DNA of 23,132 nt from contig JACGCK010000449.1 of assembly GCA_014925825.1 (NCBI GenBank), positions 1 through 23,132 of the forward strand, given 5' to 3'. This document shows, piece by piece, positions 8,844 to 19,022 of this stretch. Below the pieces are notes generated by a model. The model ran no database searches and was not told the origin of the DNA. It saw nothing but the letters and a program-made list of their open reading frames with translations. The DNA is from Pholiota molesta (Eukaryota > Basidiomycota > Agaricomycetes > Agaricales > Strophariaceae). Position 1 is the first letter of the stretch. Each line of letters begins with the position of its first letter. The position numbers and the translations under genes were made by a program.

Positions 8844-9567
8844 CTACTCTTTCAATTCCCAACTCACGCCGCAACCACATCCGCTGCCTTTAGATTGAGG
8901 GTTATTTGTAATTTGAAAGCTGCTTCCAATGAGTTCCGTGGCAAAATCAATTGTCGAACCGTTCAGCAAGGATAGTGATACAGCATCGATCAGAATATTA
9001 GAAGGCTTGATACTCGGATGACTAAATTGACTTAAGACCAGAGTTTTAGAAGAAAAGTCGCGGTAGAGTTATGGCACTCACTAATCATCCGGCGAACGAC
9101 TTGTTGCCAGCTTCATCTTATACTGGTACCCGTGACATCCACCCGACTCCACCGATACTCGTAGTGCAGCATCTGGGTTTTTCTCCCGTTCAGCAATTTT
9201 CATTAATTGCTATGGTGGGTATTAATTAAAATAAAACAGGTAGAACCTGATAATGTAGGCTTACCTCTGCAGCGCGGTCTGTTATTTCGAGCTTCACTTT
9301 CTCTGGTGGTATTAGTTCGACGTCAAGTTCCTCCTTCTCGATGTCCGCTTGCGAGGGTGCAGATAGGACGACAGTTGGCTGTGTTGGTAATGATAATGCC
9401 AAGGCTGCTCTTCGTGGTACAGTGGTGGAGATGTTTCGTCGAAGCGAATAAACTTTTTGACTCGTCGTTCGCTGCGGAGAATGTAAGCAGGGTCGAGTTC
9501 CTGGGAGACGTCGAAGAAGGCGGGGCAAGTTGCTGAATGTTTGGGATAGTCTGATGGACGGCGACAT
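8844..9567 (-). CDS. isa2: Mitochondrial iron-sulfur assembly protein Isa2/ISCA2 type
   Basis: Model on the - strand: 9567-9265, 9209-9082, 9030-8844; 618 nt, 205 residues. The first about 50 residues are rich in Arg, Ser and Leu without acidic residues, and include RRNIST, as expected for a mitochondrial presequence. The A-type carrier domain follows, with the three conserved cysteines: C126 in SGGCHGYQYK, and C195 and C197 in GSGCGCGVSWE. STIDFATELIGSSFQI before the last pair is typical of ISCA2 proteins. The protein cooperates with Isa1 and Iba57 to make [4Fe-4S] clusters in the matrix. Intron 2 ends in the unusual acceptor TTAAG; using it gives the family motif DDYQFSHPS. The start at 9567 is the only ATG in frame before the presequence. 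Confidence 0.9.
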
Positions 9568-10138
9568 TCTTGGGGTCTATTAGAAGATATGCCGAGAGAA
9601 TGTGGCCAGGAGGCCTACTGTCGTCGCGGTTGCTGGGAAACAACCATTCGATCCCTTGGAAGACACTTAGACAGAGTCCCTTGACAAATGGCCACCACGA
9701 TCACGTGCTAATTACACTTACGCACGCATGGCCGGACCGTATGTTTCCTTGGGTTCGACCTGCGTCATTACTTATTCACTGCCAGTTCAGGCATCGCAGT
9801 CTGAAAGACGAAGCTGATCCAGGTTCAGCCAAGAATTTCGGATGTCATTTCTGTTCCTTTCTATCGCAAGAAAGCGCTCGCAGCCACAGCCCCGCAGGGC
9901 CCAGGCCACCACTTTTACTCATGTTGCTGGAAGTTGAGTTGGTCTGATGGTCATGCCAAGCTACACTCAAGCCTTCGGAGTTTTTAGTTCAAGCAAGCTT
10001 AATAAATAGCTCTCACGCGATTGAATTGATATCCCGGTATCTTTACTGAAAGCGAGGTTACTAAAAGCCACGATACCGATTGACAGGAAAAGGCTCGCTC
10101 TCCTTATTTCCCTCCCAAGTCACTACGCTGCAGAGCAG
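9568..10138. other. Divergent intergenic region between isa2 and the DUF6533 gene
   Basis: Both neighbours are transcribed away from this 571-bp stretch, so it should hold two promoters. Apart from the CACGTG core I see no clear TATA box or repeat. An ORF at 9570-9947 has no recognisable motif and is probably chance. Confidence 0.5.
9702..9707. promoter_or_regulatory. CACGTG motif upstream of isa2
   Basis: A palindromic E-box core (CACGTG) sits 135 bp upstream of the isa2 start, in the 571-bp divergent gap to the DUF6533 gene. In fungi this core is bound by bHLH regulators; binding here is a guess from position. Confidence 0.25.
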
Positions 10139-11512
10139 ATGGATGACGACGGGAATTTATGCTACAACGAACCACAATGTCCTGATGCACCGGATAAGCA
10201 GGCTATGTTCATTGTTCAATATACGATGTGTACGTTTGCTCTTGCATGCTGAATATTGACTAACTTTGACTCCTCCGTAGATTGCTGTCTGACTTTTGTA
10301 ACTTGGGAATGGATTATAAATCTCCCCTTTGAAATGAGGGTAATTTGGAGGTGCGAATTGAACAAATATATATCCCGAAGAAACGGACTCAAATTCCCTC
10401 CAGTAAATCAACTTCTGTCTGGATTCAAATACTGTATGCGTGCCCTCGATATCTAGGGCTCGTTATATCTATGTGCGCAGTCTTTTTCTTCGTGCTATTG
10501 CAAATGCTAACCAGATGGAACAGTGGTCATTCAGTGGCCATTTCATACATACACGCCAAATACTTAGTTAGCCTCGAATCATGTCAATGGCTGTACAGCT
10601 TCCAGACCATATCTATCGCACTGCTGCTTCTATGGCTGGAAATACTACTTATGATCCAGAGTGAGTTTGTTCTTCTCCTTGAGCATCAAAACATTCTAAT
10701 GCATATGTCGGTTATCTGGAAGTATTTGCGCTCTTCAGGGGCAAACGCACAGTCGGCTTCGTGCTACTTGCTGTGCTTGTATTGAAAACTATCGCGGTTT
10801 CTGTTCTGGGAGCATTGACCATCCGAAAGTTCAAAGTTGGGGATGCTTGTCTTATGGTCCATGTTCCCTTATCATCTATGCTTATCAGGTGCGGTACATC
10901 TACTACCGAAAAATCCTGCTGAAAGTTATTCAACATTCTCTATTGTCAGTGCAATTGAGTTAGGGTTTCAAACTACACTATGGTGTCTAACCTTGTACAA
11001 ACACATCCGAACCCACTTGGAACATGGCTGGCAAGATATTCCTCTGTTATCTCTTGTCACCCGTGATGGATCGTGGGCATTTGCATTGCTATTAGGTTCG
11101 GATAATCGTCTCTGCATCTCAGAACCTACTGACGCATTATACCCCAGTAATTTATGTGGCATTGCTCAAAGACGCGGTATCGGCATTTATTCGGATGCGT
11201 GATAACACCATGCGCCTTGGCGACATATCCTTTCCGTCAGTTTCTTCTAGACGCTATCTACATGTCGCGCACTCATTAGTAATCTGAATTTAGCATTCTA
11301 GTCACAACATTATCACTCTTGGTGTGTCCTAAATTCTCTGCATTTCAGCCATTCAATTCAACCTCTCTCAGACCTGCAGGATGATAAAAAATATGCGTAC
11401 ATTTTCTCCCGACGTGGATTTAGACGGCGCTTCCATGGATCCTCTTCGTACCTCCCAGACTGGGTCCATCCAACTCACTGAAATATATTCGCTCAATGAC
11501 CCCATGTATTAG
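10139..11512 (+). CDS. DUF6533-type seven-helix membrane protein
   Basis: Exons: 10139-10229, 10281-10350, 10404-10660, 10723-10888, 10950-11095, 11148 to about 11198 or 11239, and a last exon from 11349 to TAG 11510-11512. The N-terminus (WEWIINLPFEMRVIWS, then ILYACPRYLGL) matches the DUF6533 pattern of a Tyr/Trp-Asp/Glu helix, an acidic residue before R-x-I-W, and an L-Y-x-x-x-R-Y motif. Later parts fit the same family: LLLWLEILLMIQIFALF, RTVGFVLLAVLVLK, GFQTTLWCLTLYKH, TRDGSWAFALLL and, near the end, TCRMIKNMR. About seven hydrophobic helices are present, with a soluble C-tail. Function of this family is not established. How exon 6 joins the last exon is uncertain (see findings); a 42-bp piece in exon 3 (from about 10472) might also be an intron. 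Confidence 0.72.
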
Positions 11513-11991
11513 GCGTTAATATAGGTGTGCATGTTCATTCATCCTAACATCTTCGGACTCTAACAAATACTACTACTATTCTAGCGCGTTTATACTATTC
11601 TCGGACTGTATCGTTTGAGTTCGTAAATGTATCATATTTGGTTATAGCTAATGTAGAATTTAGAATAGAGATCGGCTATCTATTGAGAACTATTACAGCA
11701 GACATTTTTAACTATCCCGTGCCACGGCGAGGACATGAGCGCCTAACGAGATTGATTCTGCCATCAACTGTTGATCAATCACTGGGGATCACCTTGTCTT
11801 AATTTAGCTCTGCTTGTCCGTTCATTGTCAACTTGTGTGAACATCGTCGTTGAATACCAACAAGATCTCCTGATGGCCACTCAACTGCAGAAAATTCATA
11901 TATTTTTGTCATCACAGCAACTCACAATATTCCTCCATTTTGGCTTCCGAATTAATTTAATTGATCATTTGGACATGTATGACCAAATTCT

Positions 11992-12027
11992 GGGCGCTAT
12001 GTTGCCTATAGGTAGCAATTAGCGCCC
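11992..12027. other. Hairpin, 8-bp perfect stem plus inner 4-bp stem
   Basis: GGGCGCTA (11992-11999) pairs perfectly with TAGCGCCC (12020-12027). Inside, TTGC pairs with GCAA, leaving a 9-nt loop. It is followed at 12030-12040 by GGTTCGAGTCC. Confidence 0.5.
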
Positions 12028-12029
12028 AT

Positions 12030-12050
12030 GGTTCGAGTCCCAGCGCCACG
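12030..12050 (+). other. Pol III B-box-like sequence, tRNA-derived fragment?
   Basis: GGTTCGAGTCC matches the B-box consensus GGTTCGANTCC exactly. The next bases (CAGCGCCACG) resemble a tRNA 3' acceptor strand. I find no matching 5' acceptor strand (CGTGGCG) and no convincing anticodon arm upstream, so this is not a complete tRNA. It may be a tRNA-derived repeat remnant or chance. Confidence 0.3.
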
Positions 12051-14141
12051 CAATGTATGAGGGCCATTCGTGCAATGTCATTTGTGATTGACAGCATAAC
12101 ACCCTCAAACGGTATAGGTGCGGCGATTCTCCAATCTTCTCCGGGTCTTATAATACGTATTGAGTACATATCCTTACACAGGGGAAGGTTGTAAGTATCA
12201 TATTGGCCCATGCTGATACCCTTACGCAACTTACAAAGCCGAAATCCCCAGTAAATTTGGATGTGGTAGTATTTCAATACATCGTCTCTGCACGTACGAT
12301 CATAAGGGAGGAGCTAAATGATTGATGACTGAAGCATCGCATGGCATTTTGATTCTGACAGCGCCTCTTATCTTCCCTGAATAATAACAGATCTTATGCC
12401 TTCAGTAGCGCTAGATTACCATACAGACACAATTGCAAAGCCCAGCCCATGGGCTGAAGGAAGTCCCATAGAAATATACATATTCAAAATTACAGCGGAC
12501 TTGGCTGCAAGCTTCCCGTGCTTGCCAGCCTAGCAGTCTTAGTGGGATTCCTTTCAACTGGAGAATCTTTCACGTATTTAGAAATGCTCGTACCTATCAC
12601 TATACCTCGGAAAAAAATACCACGCTTCTGCAAGACACTAGAAGCGTTTTTAACACGCAGCACCTAACTCTTTATCATTCTTCATTTGTTCCGTGCAGCC
12701 CAAGACGTCAAAGGCTCGTTTTTACATGCTCCTCACCAATTTACCGGCTCCGCAGTTCAGCCATTTTCTTAAACGCCACGGACAAGGAATTGGATTCTCC
12801 GAAACAGCCGAATTACCACTAACCAACGAATTCGTAGATATTCGACATAGGCTGGGAGCTCTTCTCTGCTGTAAAACATTTCGGTGTACGGATAGATTAC
12901 TGAATTTAATGGCTCCACTCAGACGATTTCCTCAGCTCAGTCGCAACAATGAGATCTTGATACTGCAAGCTGCAACGTTTCCTTGACACTTCTATTAGGC
13001 CTCTGTAGGGGTTCGTTCAAGCTAAGAAGGGTTCCAATGATCCTTTTCTCGCGGAGAATATTTAGACAGCTAGCAGACGGGGAGAAGCAAGGATAGTTGA
13101 TCACGATTCGCAGCGACTACACGAGCATAATGAATCCCTTCATCTTCACAACTCTCCACTGTTCTGATTAAAGTAATCGCCTTGCATCCTTGTAAGATAT
13201 GCAAAGTGCATTACATCTGCGCCACCTCAAGTCTTCAAGCCTTTAGGTTTGATCCCTTTCTCTGAAGGTTTCTATCTTTGCTTGAGGCTGAGGGGAAAGA
13301 TAGGTTCGCAGATATGCAGAGCTTGTCCCAACAAACTCTAAATGCCCCTTGTAACTTGGAAGTGGCTCAATTGTCATTTCCAATTTACGTGTCGATGAGA
13401 CCATACTGCTATACTGCCATTGTAAAACTCGCACCAGATAAGCAACTCTGGGCAGTGGAATCCGAGTCTCAAGTTGTTGAGGTACACATCTGCACTCTAC
13501 CTAATAGATCGAAGCGCACACAATTAATATGATTCCTATTTTCTTGGTTCCAGTATCCGCTATCCAAGTGCTTATCAGGCGTTCAAGAAAACTGAGATAA
13601 TTTTTGCGATCGTAGATTGCTATCGGTTCACCTATTGCTAAAGTCAATATAGAAGTAAGAATTAGAAAGCTCATTGACAGTAAACCGAGACTCCTGAAAA
13701 GCTCGAATTTAATGTCTGACTAGCAAGCAAGCAGGTTTACGTTGACTGTATGAAAATATAGGGATGTCCCTTCGGACTACGGCATACTCTTGGGCCGTTT
13801 CCCTGTATGTGCCAGTGCTGTTTCGTCTTACATCACCGATAACATTTAATAAACGGAAAAAATGGAACGGTGGAAACAAAAGAATCGCTAAAATTTGCGG
13901 CAGTTCACTTACAATGGAATATCATAGAACGAAAGTGAAATTACCAGTAGCGCCATCGTCTCCGTCAATGAACCTTTCATCGCTGTCTGTGACAGATCAA
14001 TGGACGGCGGAGCGGACAAGATGTAATTAGATGACCGTGGGAAACGCGGCAAATCCGGAGTTGCATGCTTGTCCATGTCATGTCGCACATCCGAGTTAGC
14101 CTTCAGTCCTTTCCGCCTTTCAAGCTCAATCTTGCTGTTGT

Positions 14142-15633
14142 ATGGAAACTCTTCAGCGACTCCAGAAAAATCAAGATGCCTTGTTAGAACAGTATCACGC
14201 TAATTTGGAGGACACTTACAGCCTGCAAGACACCTTAATTCAGGATATCTTGCCCACTGTCGCGGACGAGCTCGAGCTGAGCCCAGAGAGCCAGGAATGG
14301 GCAAAGGAATGGCTTTCTGATACATGTACGTACAACTCGTGCATTGCGCAGCTTTCTATGTGTACCCACAGTCTGCTAAGCGTCTATTTTTCGCATTTCA
14401 AGGGTGAGTTCTCCTCCGTTTAAAGGTAGCGCGTGACTGAAGCTTTACCTTCCAGCGCAACAAATTTACGCGGTCTTTCTCTTTGGAAGCTATTCAAAAG
14501 ATTCTGATATGGCGTCTATCCAACATTTGGCCGTTGGAACCGCCATCAATTGTTCCAAACCTTCGCTGCCTTCCGACCGACATCCGCGACCGATTTGGTA
14601 GAGCAATATTGGTGATTGAAACGAGTCCAGTCGACGAAAGCATTGATTCGCAGAAACGTTCCATTATAATGGTTTTGGAGCAGCTGCGAATACATCTCAG
14701 GAAACTCTACGACAGCTCGGAAGACCATAGGAATCCCCCACTTCAATATGTAGTTTTATTAGATTTGAGGCAATTATCATTGCAAAGTATGGTGAGTGGT
14801 CGATGAAATGGTTTCTTTAGTGTCCAGTATTAATTCGAACAACCTTTCAAGAATATCGAACTCGTTTCTTGGACTGTTCGTGAAATTATACCGCGTTTTC
14901 CAGGCATGCTGGCGGGTGGTGAGTCTTTGAATTGATCATCCTCGTTCTTTAAGCCTGATTTATTTGCAGTGTTTATGCTTAACTATTCATGGGCTCATTC
15001 CGGTCTCTGGACCATTTTCAAGTTCGCTTATTTCCTATCCAAGCAATTCCAATGAAGCTCACTCTTTTCCATAGACGTCTATTACCGGAAACAGCCCTCT
15101 CACGAATATTCTTCCCATCTAATTCGGAATTACTTGAATATTTTACTCCGTCAGCTCTTCCACAAGGTAAGGAAACCGAATAGTCTATCCTTCTTTCTAA
15201 CGGCTTTAACTGTTCATTAAACACAGACTACGGCGGGAATCTACCTTTATTGGCACACCTTGAAGATCCAATACGTCCTGAGCTACCGCAGGCTTTAGAA
15301 GTTCCGGAGGTAACGACTCTAGAGACAACCACCACCATCCAACAACCCAAAACTCCTTTCATCTCTATCTCATGGCTGTCACCAACCTCGATCTTGAATC
15401 CATTTTTTGGATATCCAGTATCGACATCTTCAAGTGGCCGGCCCACCTTCCGTCATGGCCGCCGGAGAAAGCGAGACCTCATTCGAACCCTAGCCACACT
15501 TTTTTGGGTACGATGGCGGAAGCATATCACCTTTGCACTTTCAATCGCGGTGATAATTGCCATCCTCAAGCTTGGGTTCAAGACGGGGAAATTACGCCTT
15601 CCCAGGAGACTTTCCCGAGCTATCTCCCGATGA
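14142..15633 (+). CDS. CRAL-TRIO (Sec14-like) protein with C-terminal membrane helix
   Basis: Exons: 14142-14325, 14409-14425, 14456-14791, 14852-14918, 14970-15021, 15075-15166, 15227-15633; 1155 nt, 384 residues, all in phase. The N-terminal helical part leads to LLRLKRNKF, the CRAL-TRIO-N pattern. The lipid-binding domain follows: WPLEPPSIVP, an ILVIE strand, YVVLLDLRQLSLQSM, IIPRFPGML, VFMLNYSWAHSGLW, LPETALSRIFF, and the closing LPQDYGGNLP (near 250). A hydrophobic helix (SIAVIIAILKLGF, about 349-367) with an Arg/Lys-rich tail suggests tail anchoring to a membrane. The likely role is lipid binding or transfer; the ligand cannot be told. Exon 2 is only 17 nt with a TGAG acceptor, and the next intron is only 30 nt. 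It converges with ppg1. Confidence 0.85.
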
Positions 15634-15880
15634 TTTTGTGTGAAATTACTACTTACTTCGATTTGAAGTCGACGTTGTCTGCTTTCATATATACACCTTC
15701 TTTTTGTATAGCTTATACCCCGCTCAAGGCGGAATTATGAGATCTTGCCTATCACAATGCCGGTCATTATGTCAGAAATTCTTAAGTGAACCAGGCTACA
15801 AGGGTTTAAATCTACGTGTACAAATCATAAATCAATCATAAAGGAACAAATTACAGCTATAGTTACTTCCGACTGGCAAT

Positions 15881-17229
15881 CTAGAGAAAGTATTCCGGGA
15901 GCTAAATTGTTGGTTGACGAGAATTGTGGAATAATTTGTTAATTGGCTGCGGAAGAATCAAGGAAACGAGCAAACTTACCTTCCCACCAGCATTTTGTGC
16001 AGCTTGCTGACTCGGGCCATCGCGTTCGTTCTCAGGTGCTGCTTCAAATACGTTAAAGTACATTGACCCTCCTGGTCCCACTTCAAGTATGCTTGCTGAA
16101 TTTCCGCATCGGTAGCAATAATTCGGTGCCGACCAAACGGTAGAAAGATGCTTATCGAAAAGGGAAGAGTACCCTTCCATACAGAGTTGATGGGCGCGAA
16201 GAATGTGCGACATATTGTTCTGATCAAGAAACTTGTACACCACCCCAGAACCGAAGGTGTACCCCGCTCCTCTAAATCGCTATAAGTCAAGGATGTTTGA
16301 CGGGCCATCGGATGCATCTCACCTTGGTGATATCGCAAAGTCTTCCTTCTCTGGGTCGGGATCCGACCACACCAGGTCAGCCATAGGCCCGTCGTGCGGT
16401 ATTTCTACGGGAATGATCAGAGGGCATGATTACAACGTCAGAACCATAGAGCGAACCTCTAAATCGATCGAAAACTTTGATTTGATCAATGGAGTGTATT
16501 GAAGGTGAAAGCCCTAGTGCGCAGCTGGTGAGAACGAGCCATCATGGTTAGGTGTTATTGAGAAGTGAGTACGTACCTCCATGAACGCAGAATATCCGAT
16601 CATCGATGACAACGGACAACGTCAGAAAGTCAAACATATCCGTGAAGTAGGTCCAAACGTGGGAAGAGCCATATTTTCGGACGCATTCTGTGTAGAACCC
16701 ATACGACTTTCAAATGAATAAGACAAGGGTAACGTTGTCCGATCCTAGAAACTGACTTGTGTAACAGCTCTGGATTCGTGGTTCCCTCTAATCAATTGGA
16801 CACGGTCCGGGTATCGAAGCTTAAGACAGGTAAGAAGGGATATAGTCTCGACGCTGAATAATCCTCGGTCCACGTAGTCTCCTAGAAGAGAAACGTTGAG
16901 CCACGGCCAGTCTCGTGCAATCTGCAACGCGCACCGAGGAACAGATAATTCGTATTCGGTGCATAGCCGCCTATTCGAAATATTTCTATCAAGTCGTAGA
17001 ATTGCCTGACGAATTGGCGTTCAGCGGTGAACAGGGTACTAATAACATAAACCATGACTCACCCATGAATATCACCAACAACTGTTACTGGCGCGCTGAT
17101 GTGAACGACGTTCGACTCGCGCATAAGGACTTCTTTCGTTTTCTCGCATATTTCTCGTAATAGGACTTCGTGTAGGAGTTGTTTCCGCAGGAGCTGTTGA
17201 ATACATGCGTCAAGATCGAAAGGAGCCAT
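15881..17229 (-). CDS. ppg1: PP2A-like serine/threonine phosphatase, Ppg1 type
   Basis: Exons on the - strand: 17229-17063, 17005-16935, 16881-16757, 16706-16577, 16513-16457, 16404-16323, 16271-15980, 15901-15881; 945 nt, 314 residues. PPP-family metal-binding and catalytic motifs are complete: GDIHG (52-56), GDYVDRG (80-86), RGNHES (111-116), HGG (163-165), [11 protein letters not shown], and the C-terminal YFL of PP2A-like enzymes, encoded by a last exon of only 21 nt. Ppg1 is favoured over PP2A, PP4 and PP6 by [48 protein letters not shown] and [11 protein letters not shown]. In yeast, Ppg1 works with the Far/STRIPAK-like complex. The start at 17229 fits the length of the family; an upstream in-frame ATG would add 36 residues without similarity. 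Intron 3 ends with AAAG. Confidence 0.92.
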
Positions 17230-17662
17230 TTCTACCACAAATAAATTCAGGAGCCTTGCACTGATCGTTTCTTTGTCCTTATTTGCCAACTTGTACTCAG
17301 TGTTCGGCTTCTCGGATCTCTTTCTTCCTTCTTGCAAGTCATGATAACGATCCGATATACCTATTCTGTCTTGGAGAAGTCTTCAGAAGTTCATCTATAT
17401 CCTAGGAGCTCTTCACCAGACGCTATATCCTTGCCATTTCTGCTCTTCAAGCTTTCCACCAGGTATGCGTTTCGATGAAAAATGACACTTGGGAAGGTAA
17501 TGCGATCAGGCTTCCCAGAACGTAGCGCGGCTCACCATCGCGCTTTTTTCGCATTTTACCCGCTCAGTTTAGTTCTTAGCTATTTACTCCAGTGGTTCTT
17601 TGGATTATTTTTCATACATACCTCCGATTATTTCCCCCGTAGTAACTAGGATAACATGAATC

Positions 17663-17878
17663 ATGATCTCACAGAATGATACGGAATCCATGGAGTTCAA
17701 ACGAGTAGCGACGGTGGAATATTTTCTGCAAGTTTTGTGCGTTCTCCGTTTTACGGCGATGGATGAGAAATATGTGCTTACTGAGAAATCATCAGCATTC
17801 TATTTCGCCTTCATAAATGCCTCCGTGGCACCGGTGGATATGCTCGCAAGTCAATTAGAAAAATACGGCGATGATTGA
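17663..17878 (+). CDS. Small ORF, unknown, possibly not a gene
   Basis: 71 codons. The amino-acid mix (Phe, Leu, Val, Asp/Glu in helical spacing, ending EKYGDD) looks more protein-like than the surrounding ORFs, but there is no motif I recognise and no supporting context. It may be one exon of an unrecognised gene or chance. Confidence 0.15.
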   Translation: MISQNDTESMEFKRVATVEYFLQVLCVLRFTAMDEKYVLTEKSSAFYFAFINASVAPVDMLASQLEKYGDD

Positions 17879-18253
17879 CGGTGCGCATGCAGCTACACAG
17901 CCTCAGAATATGGTGCGATGAAAATTGTGCTCACAAAATTTTAGATATCACCATAACCATTCCAATAAACGTGTCGATAATACCATTGTGTGCGGATGGC
18001 ATACAGGATGAGACGTAAAAAATCTGAAAGCGAGCTTGGGACGAATGCCAGATCGTCATTCTCTTCGCTCCTCTCCGCTGTACATGTAGATAGTTGCGTG
18101 CAGCGTGACACCTTTCGGTTCCTCTAACCCTCTTCGTCGAGATCCGCTGCATTTATTTTAAAGTATAGAGGGTCCCAAGAGGGTCCCAGGGTCCTTTAAA
18201 TTTGCAATATTAACATTCCTAGCTCCGCCCTAATATATTCGCCGAGATATCCG

Positions 18254-18293
18254 GAGGTCCTGAGAGGTTACAGGAGGTTACAGGTAGGACCTC
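18254..18293. repeat. Short inverted repeat enclosing a 10-bp tandem duplication
   Basis: GAGGTCCT (18254-18261) and AGGACCTC (18286-18293) are perfect reverse complements. Between them GAGGTTACAG occurs twice in tandem (18264-18283). Just upstream (18168-18194) GAGGGTCCC-like units also repeat. Confidence 0.55.
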
Positions 18294-19022
18294 TCCCTAT
18301 GTCAAGACAAGTCTTCAACGCTGAGGTTCTGATTTCCTAGAAATAGAGACTCTGAGATTTGTTCTCTTGTCACGGGAGAATATACAGTACCGGACACCGA
18401 AGGCAATTGTCCTGTCAGCTCTGTGCGAACACAGCATAATATTGATGGCCCCATACATATCGCACATCGATTGAGTTCATTGGCATATTTGACATCACGG
18501 TGCCTAACCTCTTTTAGCTTCGCCTTTCTCGATAACTTTCCTTACCGAATCAACTTGCGGAAGGCACACAATCTACAGATTCACGCACGCCTGATTTCCG
18601 AATTACAGCTCAAAGGGTTTCGATGCATGATTTTCCAGGCGCCTGATCAGAGGATAGATATCCTTCAGCGAGTTCTTTGGTAGCTTGCTTTTGGGTGGTG
18701 CGTAGTTTCAGAAGCTTCTGTAGCTATAATTCTTAACGCAAATTCAACGCGATTTAGTTCGAAATAGTTGGTTGGCTGCCGTGGATAACGGGCTCTTCCG
18801 TCTTTCGGTACCCCATGAATCGAAACAAGCAATGATCTAACTCGCAGATTATGCTAGCCGATGACCTTATAGCTGCCAAGTTGATTCGATGACACCTCAA
18901 CGGGCCCGTCCTATTAAAGGACAGCTTACTTCTTGTCGCTCCTCGGTCGACTTTTCCATCGAGCTACTGGTTAAACTTCCCTTCAAAGGCCTAATTCCTC
19001 GTCACACCTGCCGTTGTGCATC

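Larger units (their letters stand above)
11513..14141. other. 2.6 kb without a recognised gene
   Basis: The stretch is AT-rich with scattered short ORFs (11771-12022, 12693-12986, 13278-13532 and 13764-14030 on the + strand; 11957-12277 on the - strand). None carries a motif I know, and none is flanked by splice signals that extend it. A hairpin with an adjacent Pol III B-box-like sequence lies at 11992-12052. Confidence 0.45.
17230..19022. other. 1.8 kb divergent intergenic region
   Basis: It lies between the starts of ppg1 (-) and the C2H2 gene (+), so it should hold both promoters. I see no family-level gene. A 71-codon ORF at 17663-17878 and a small inverted repeat at 18254-18293 are listed separately. 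Other ORFs, such as 18423-18683, show no motif. Confidence 0.45.

Noticed and set aside
12000..12060. A complete tRNA gene
   Set aside because: The B-box is perfect, but the T-stem pairs poorly and no 5' acceptor strand or anticodon arm fits.
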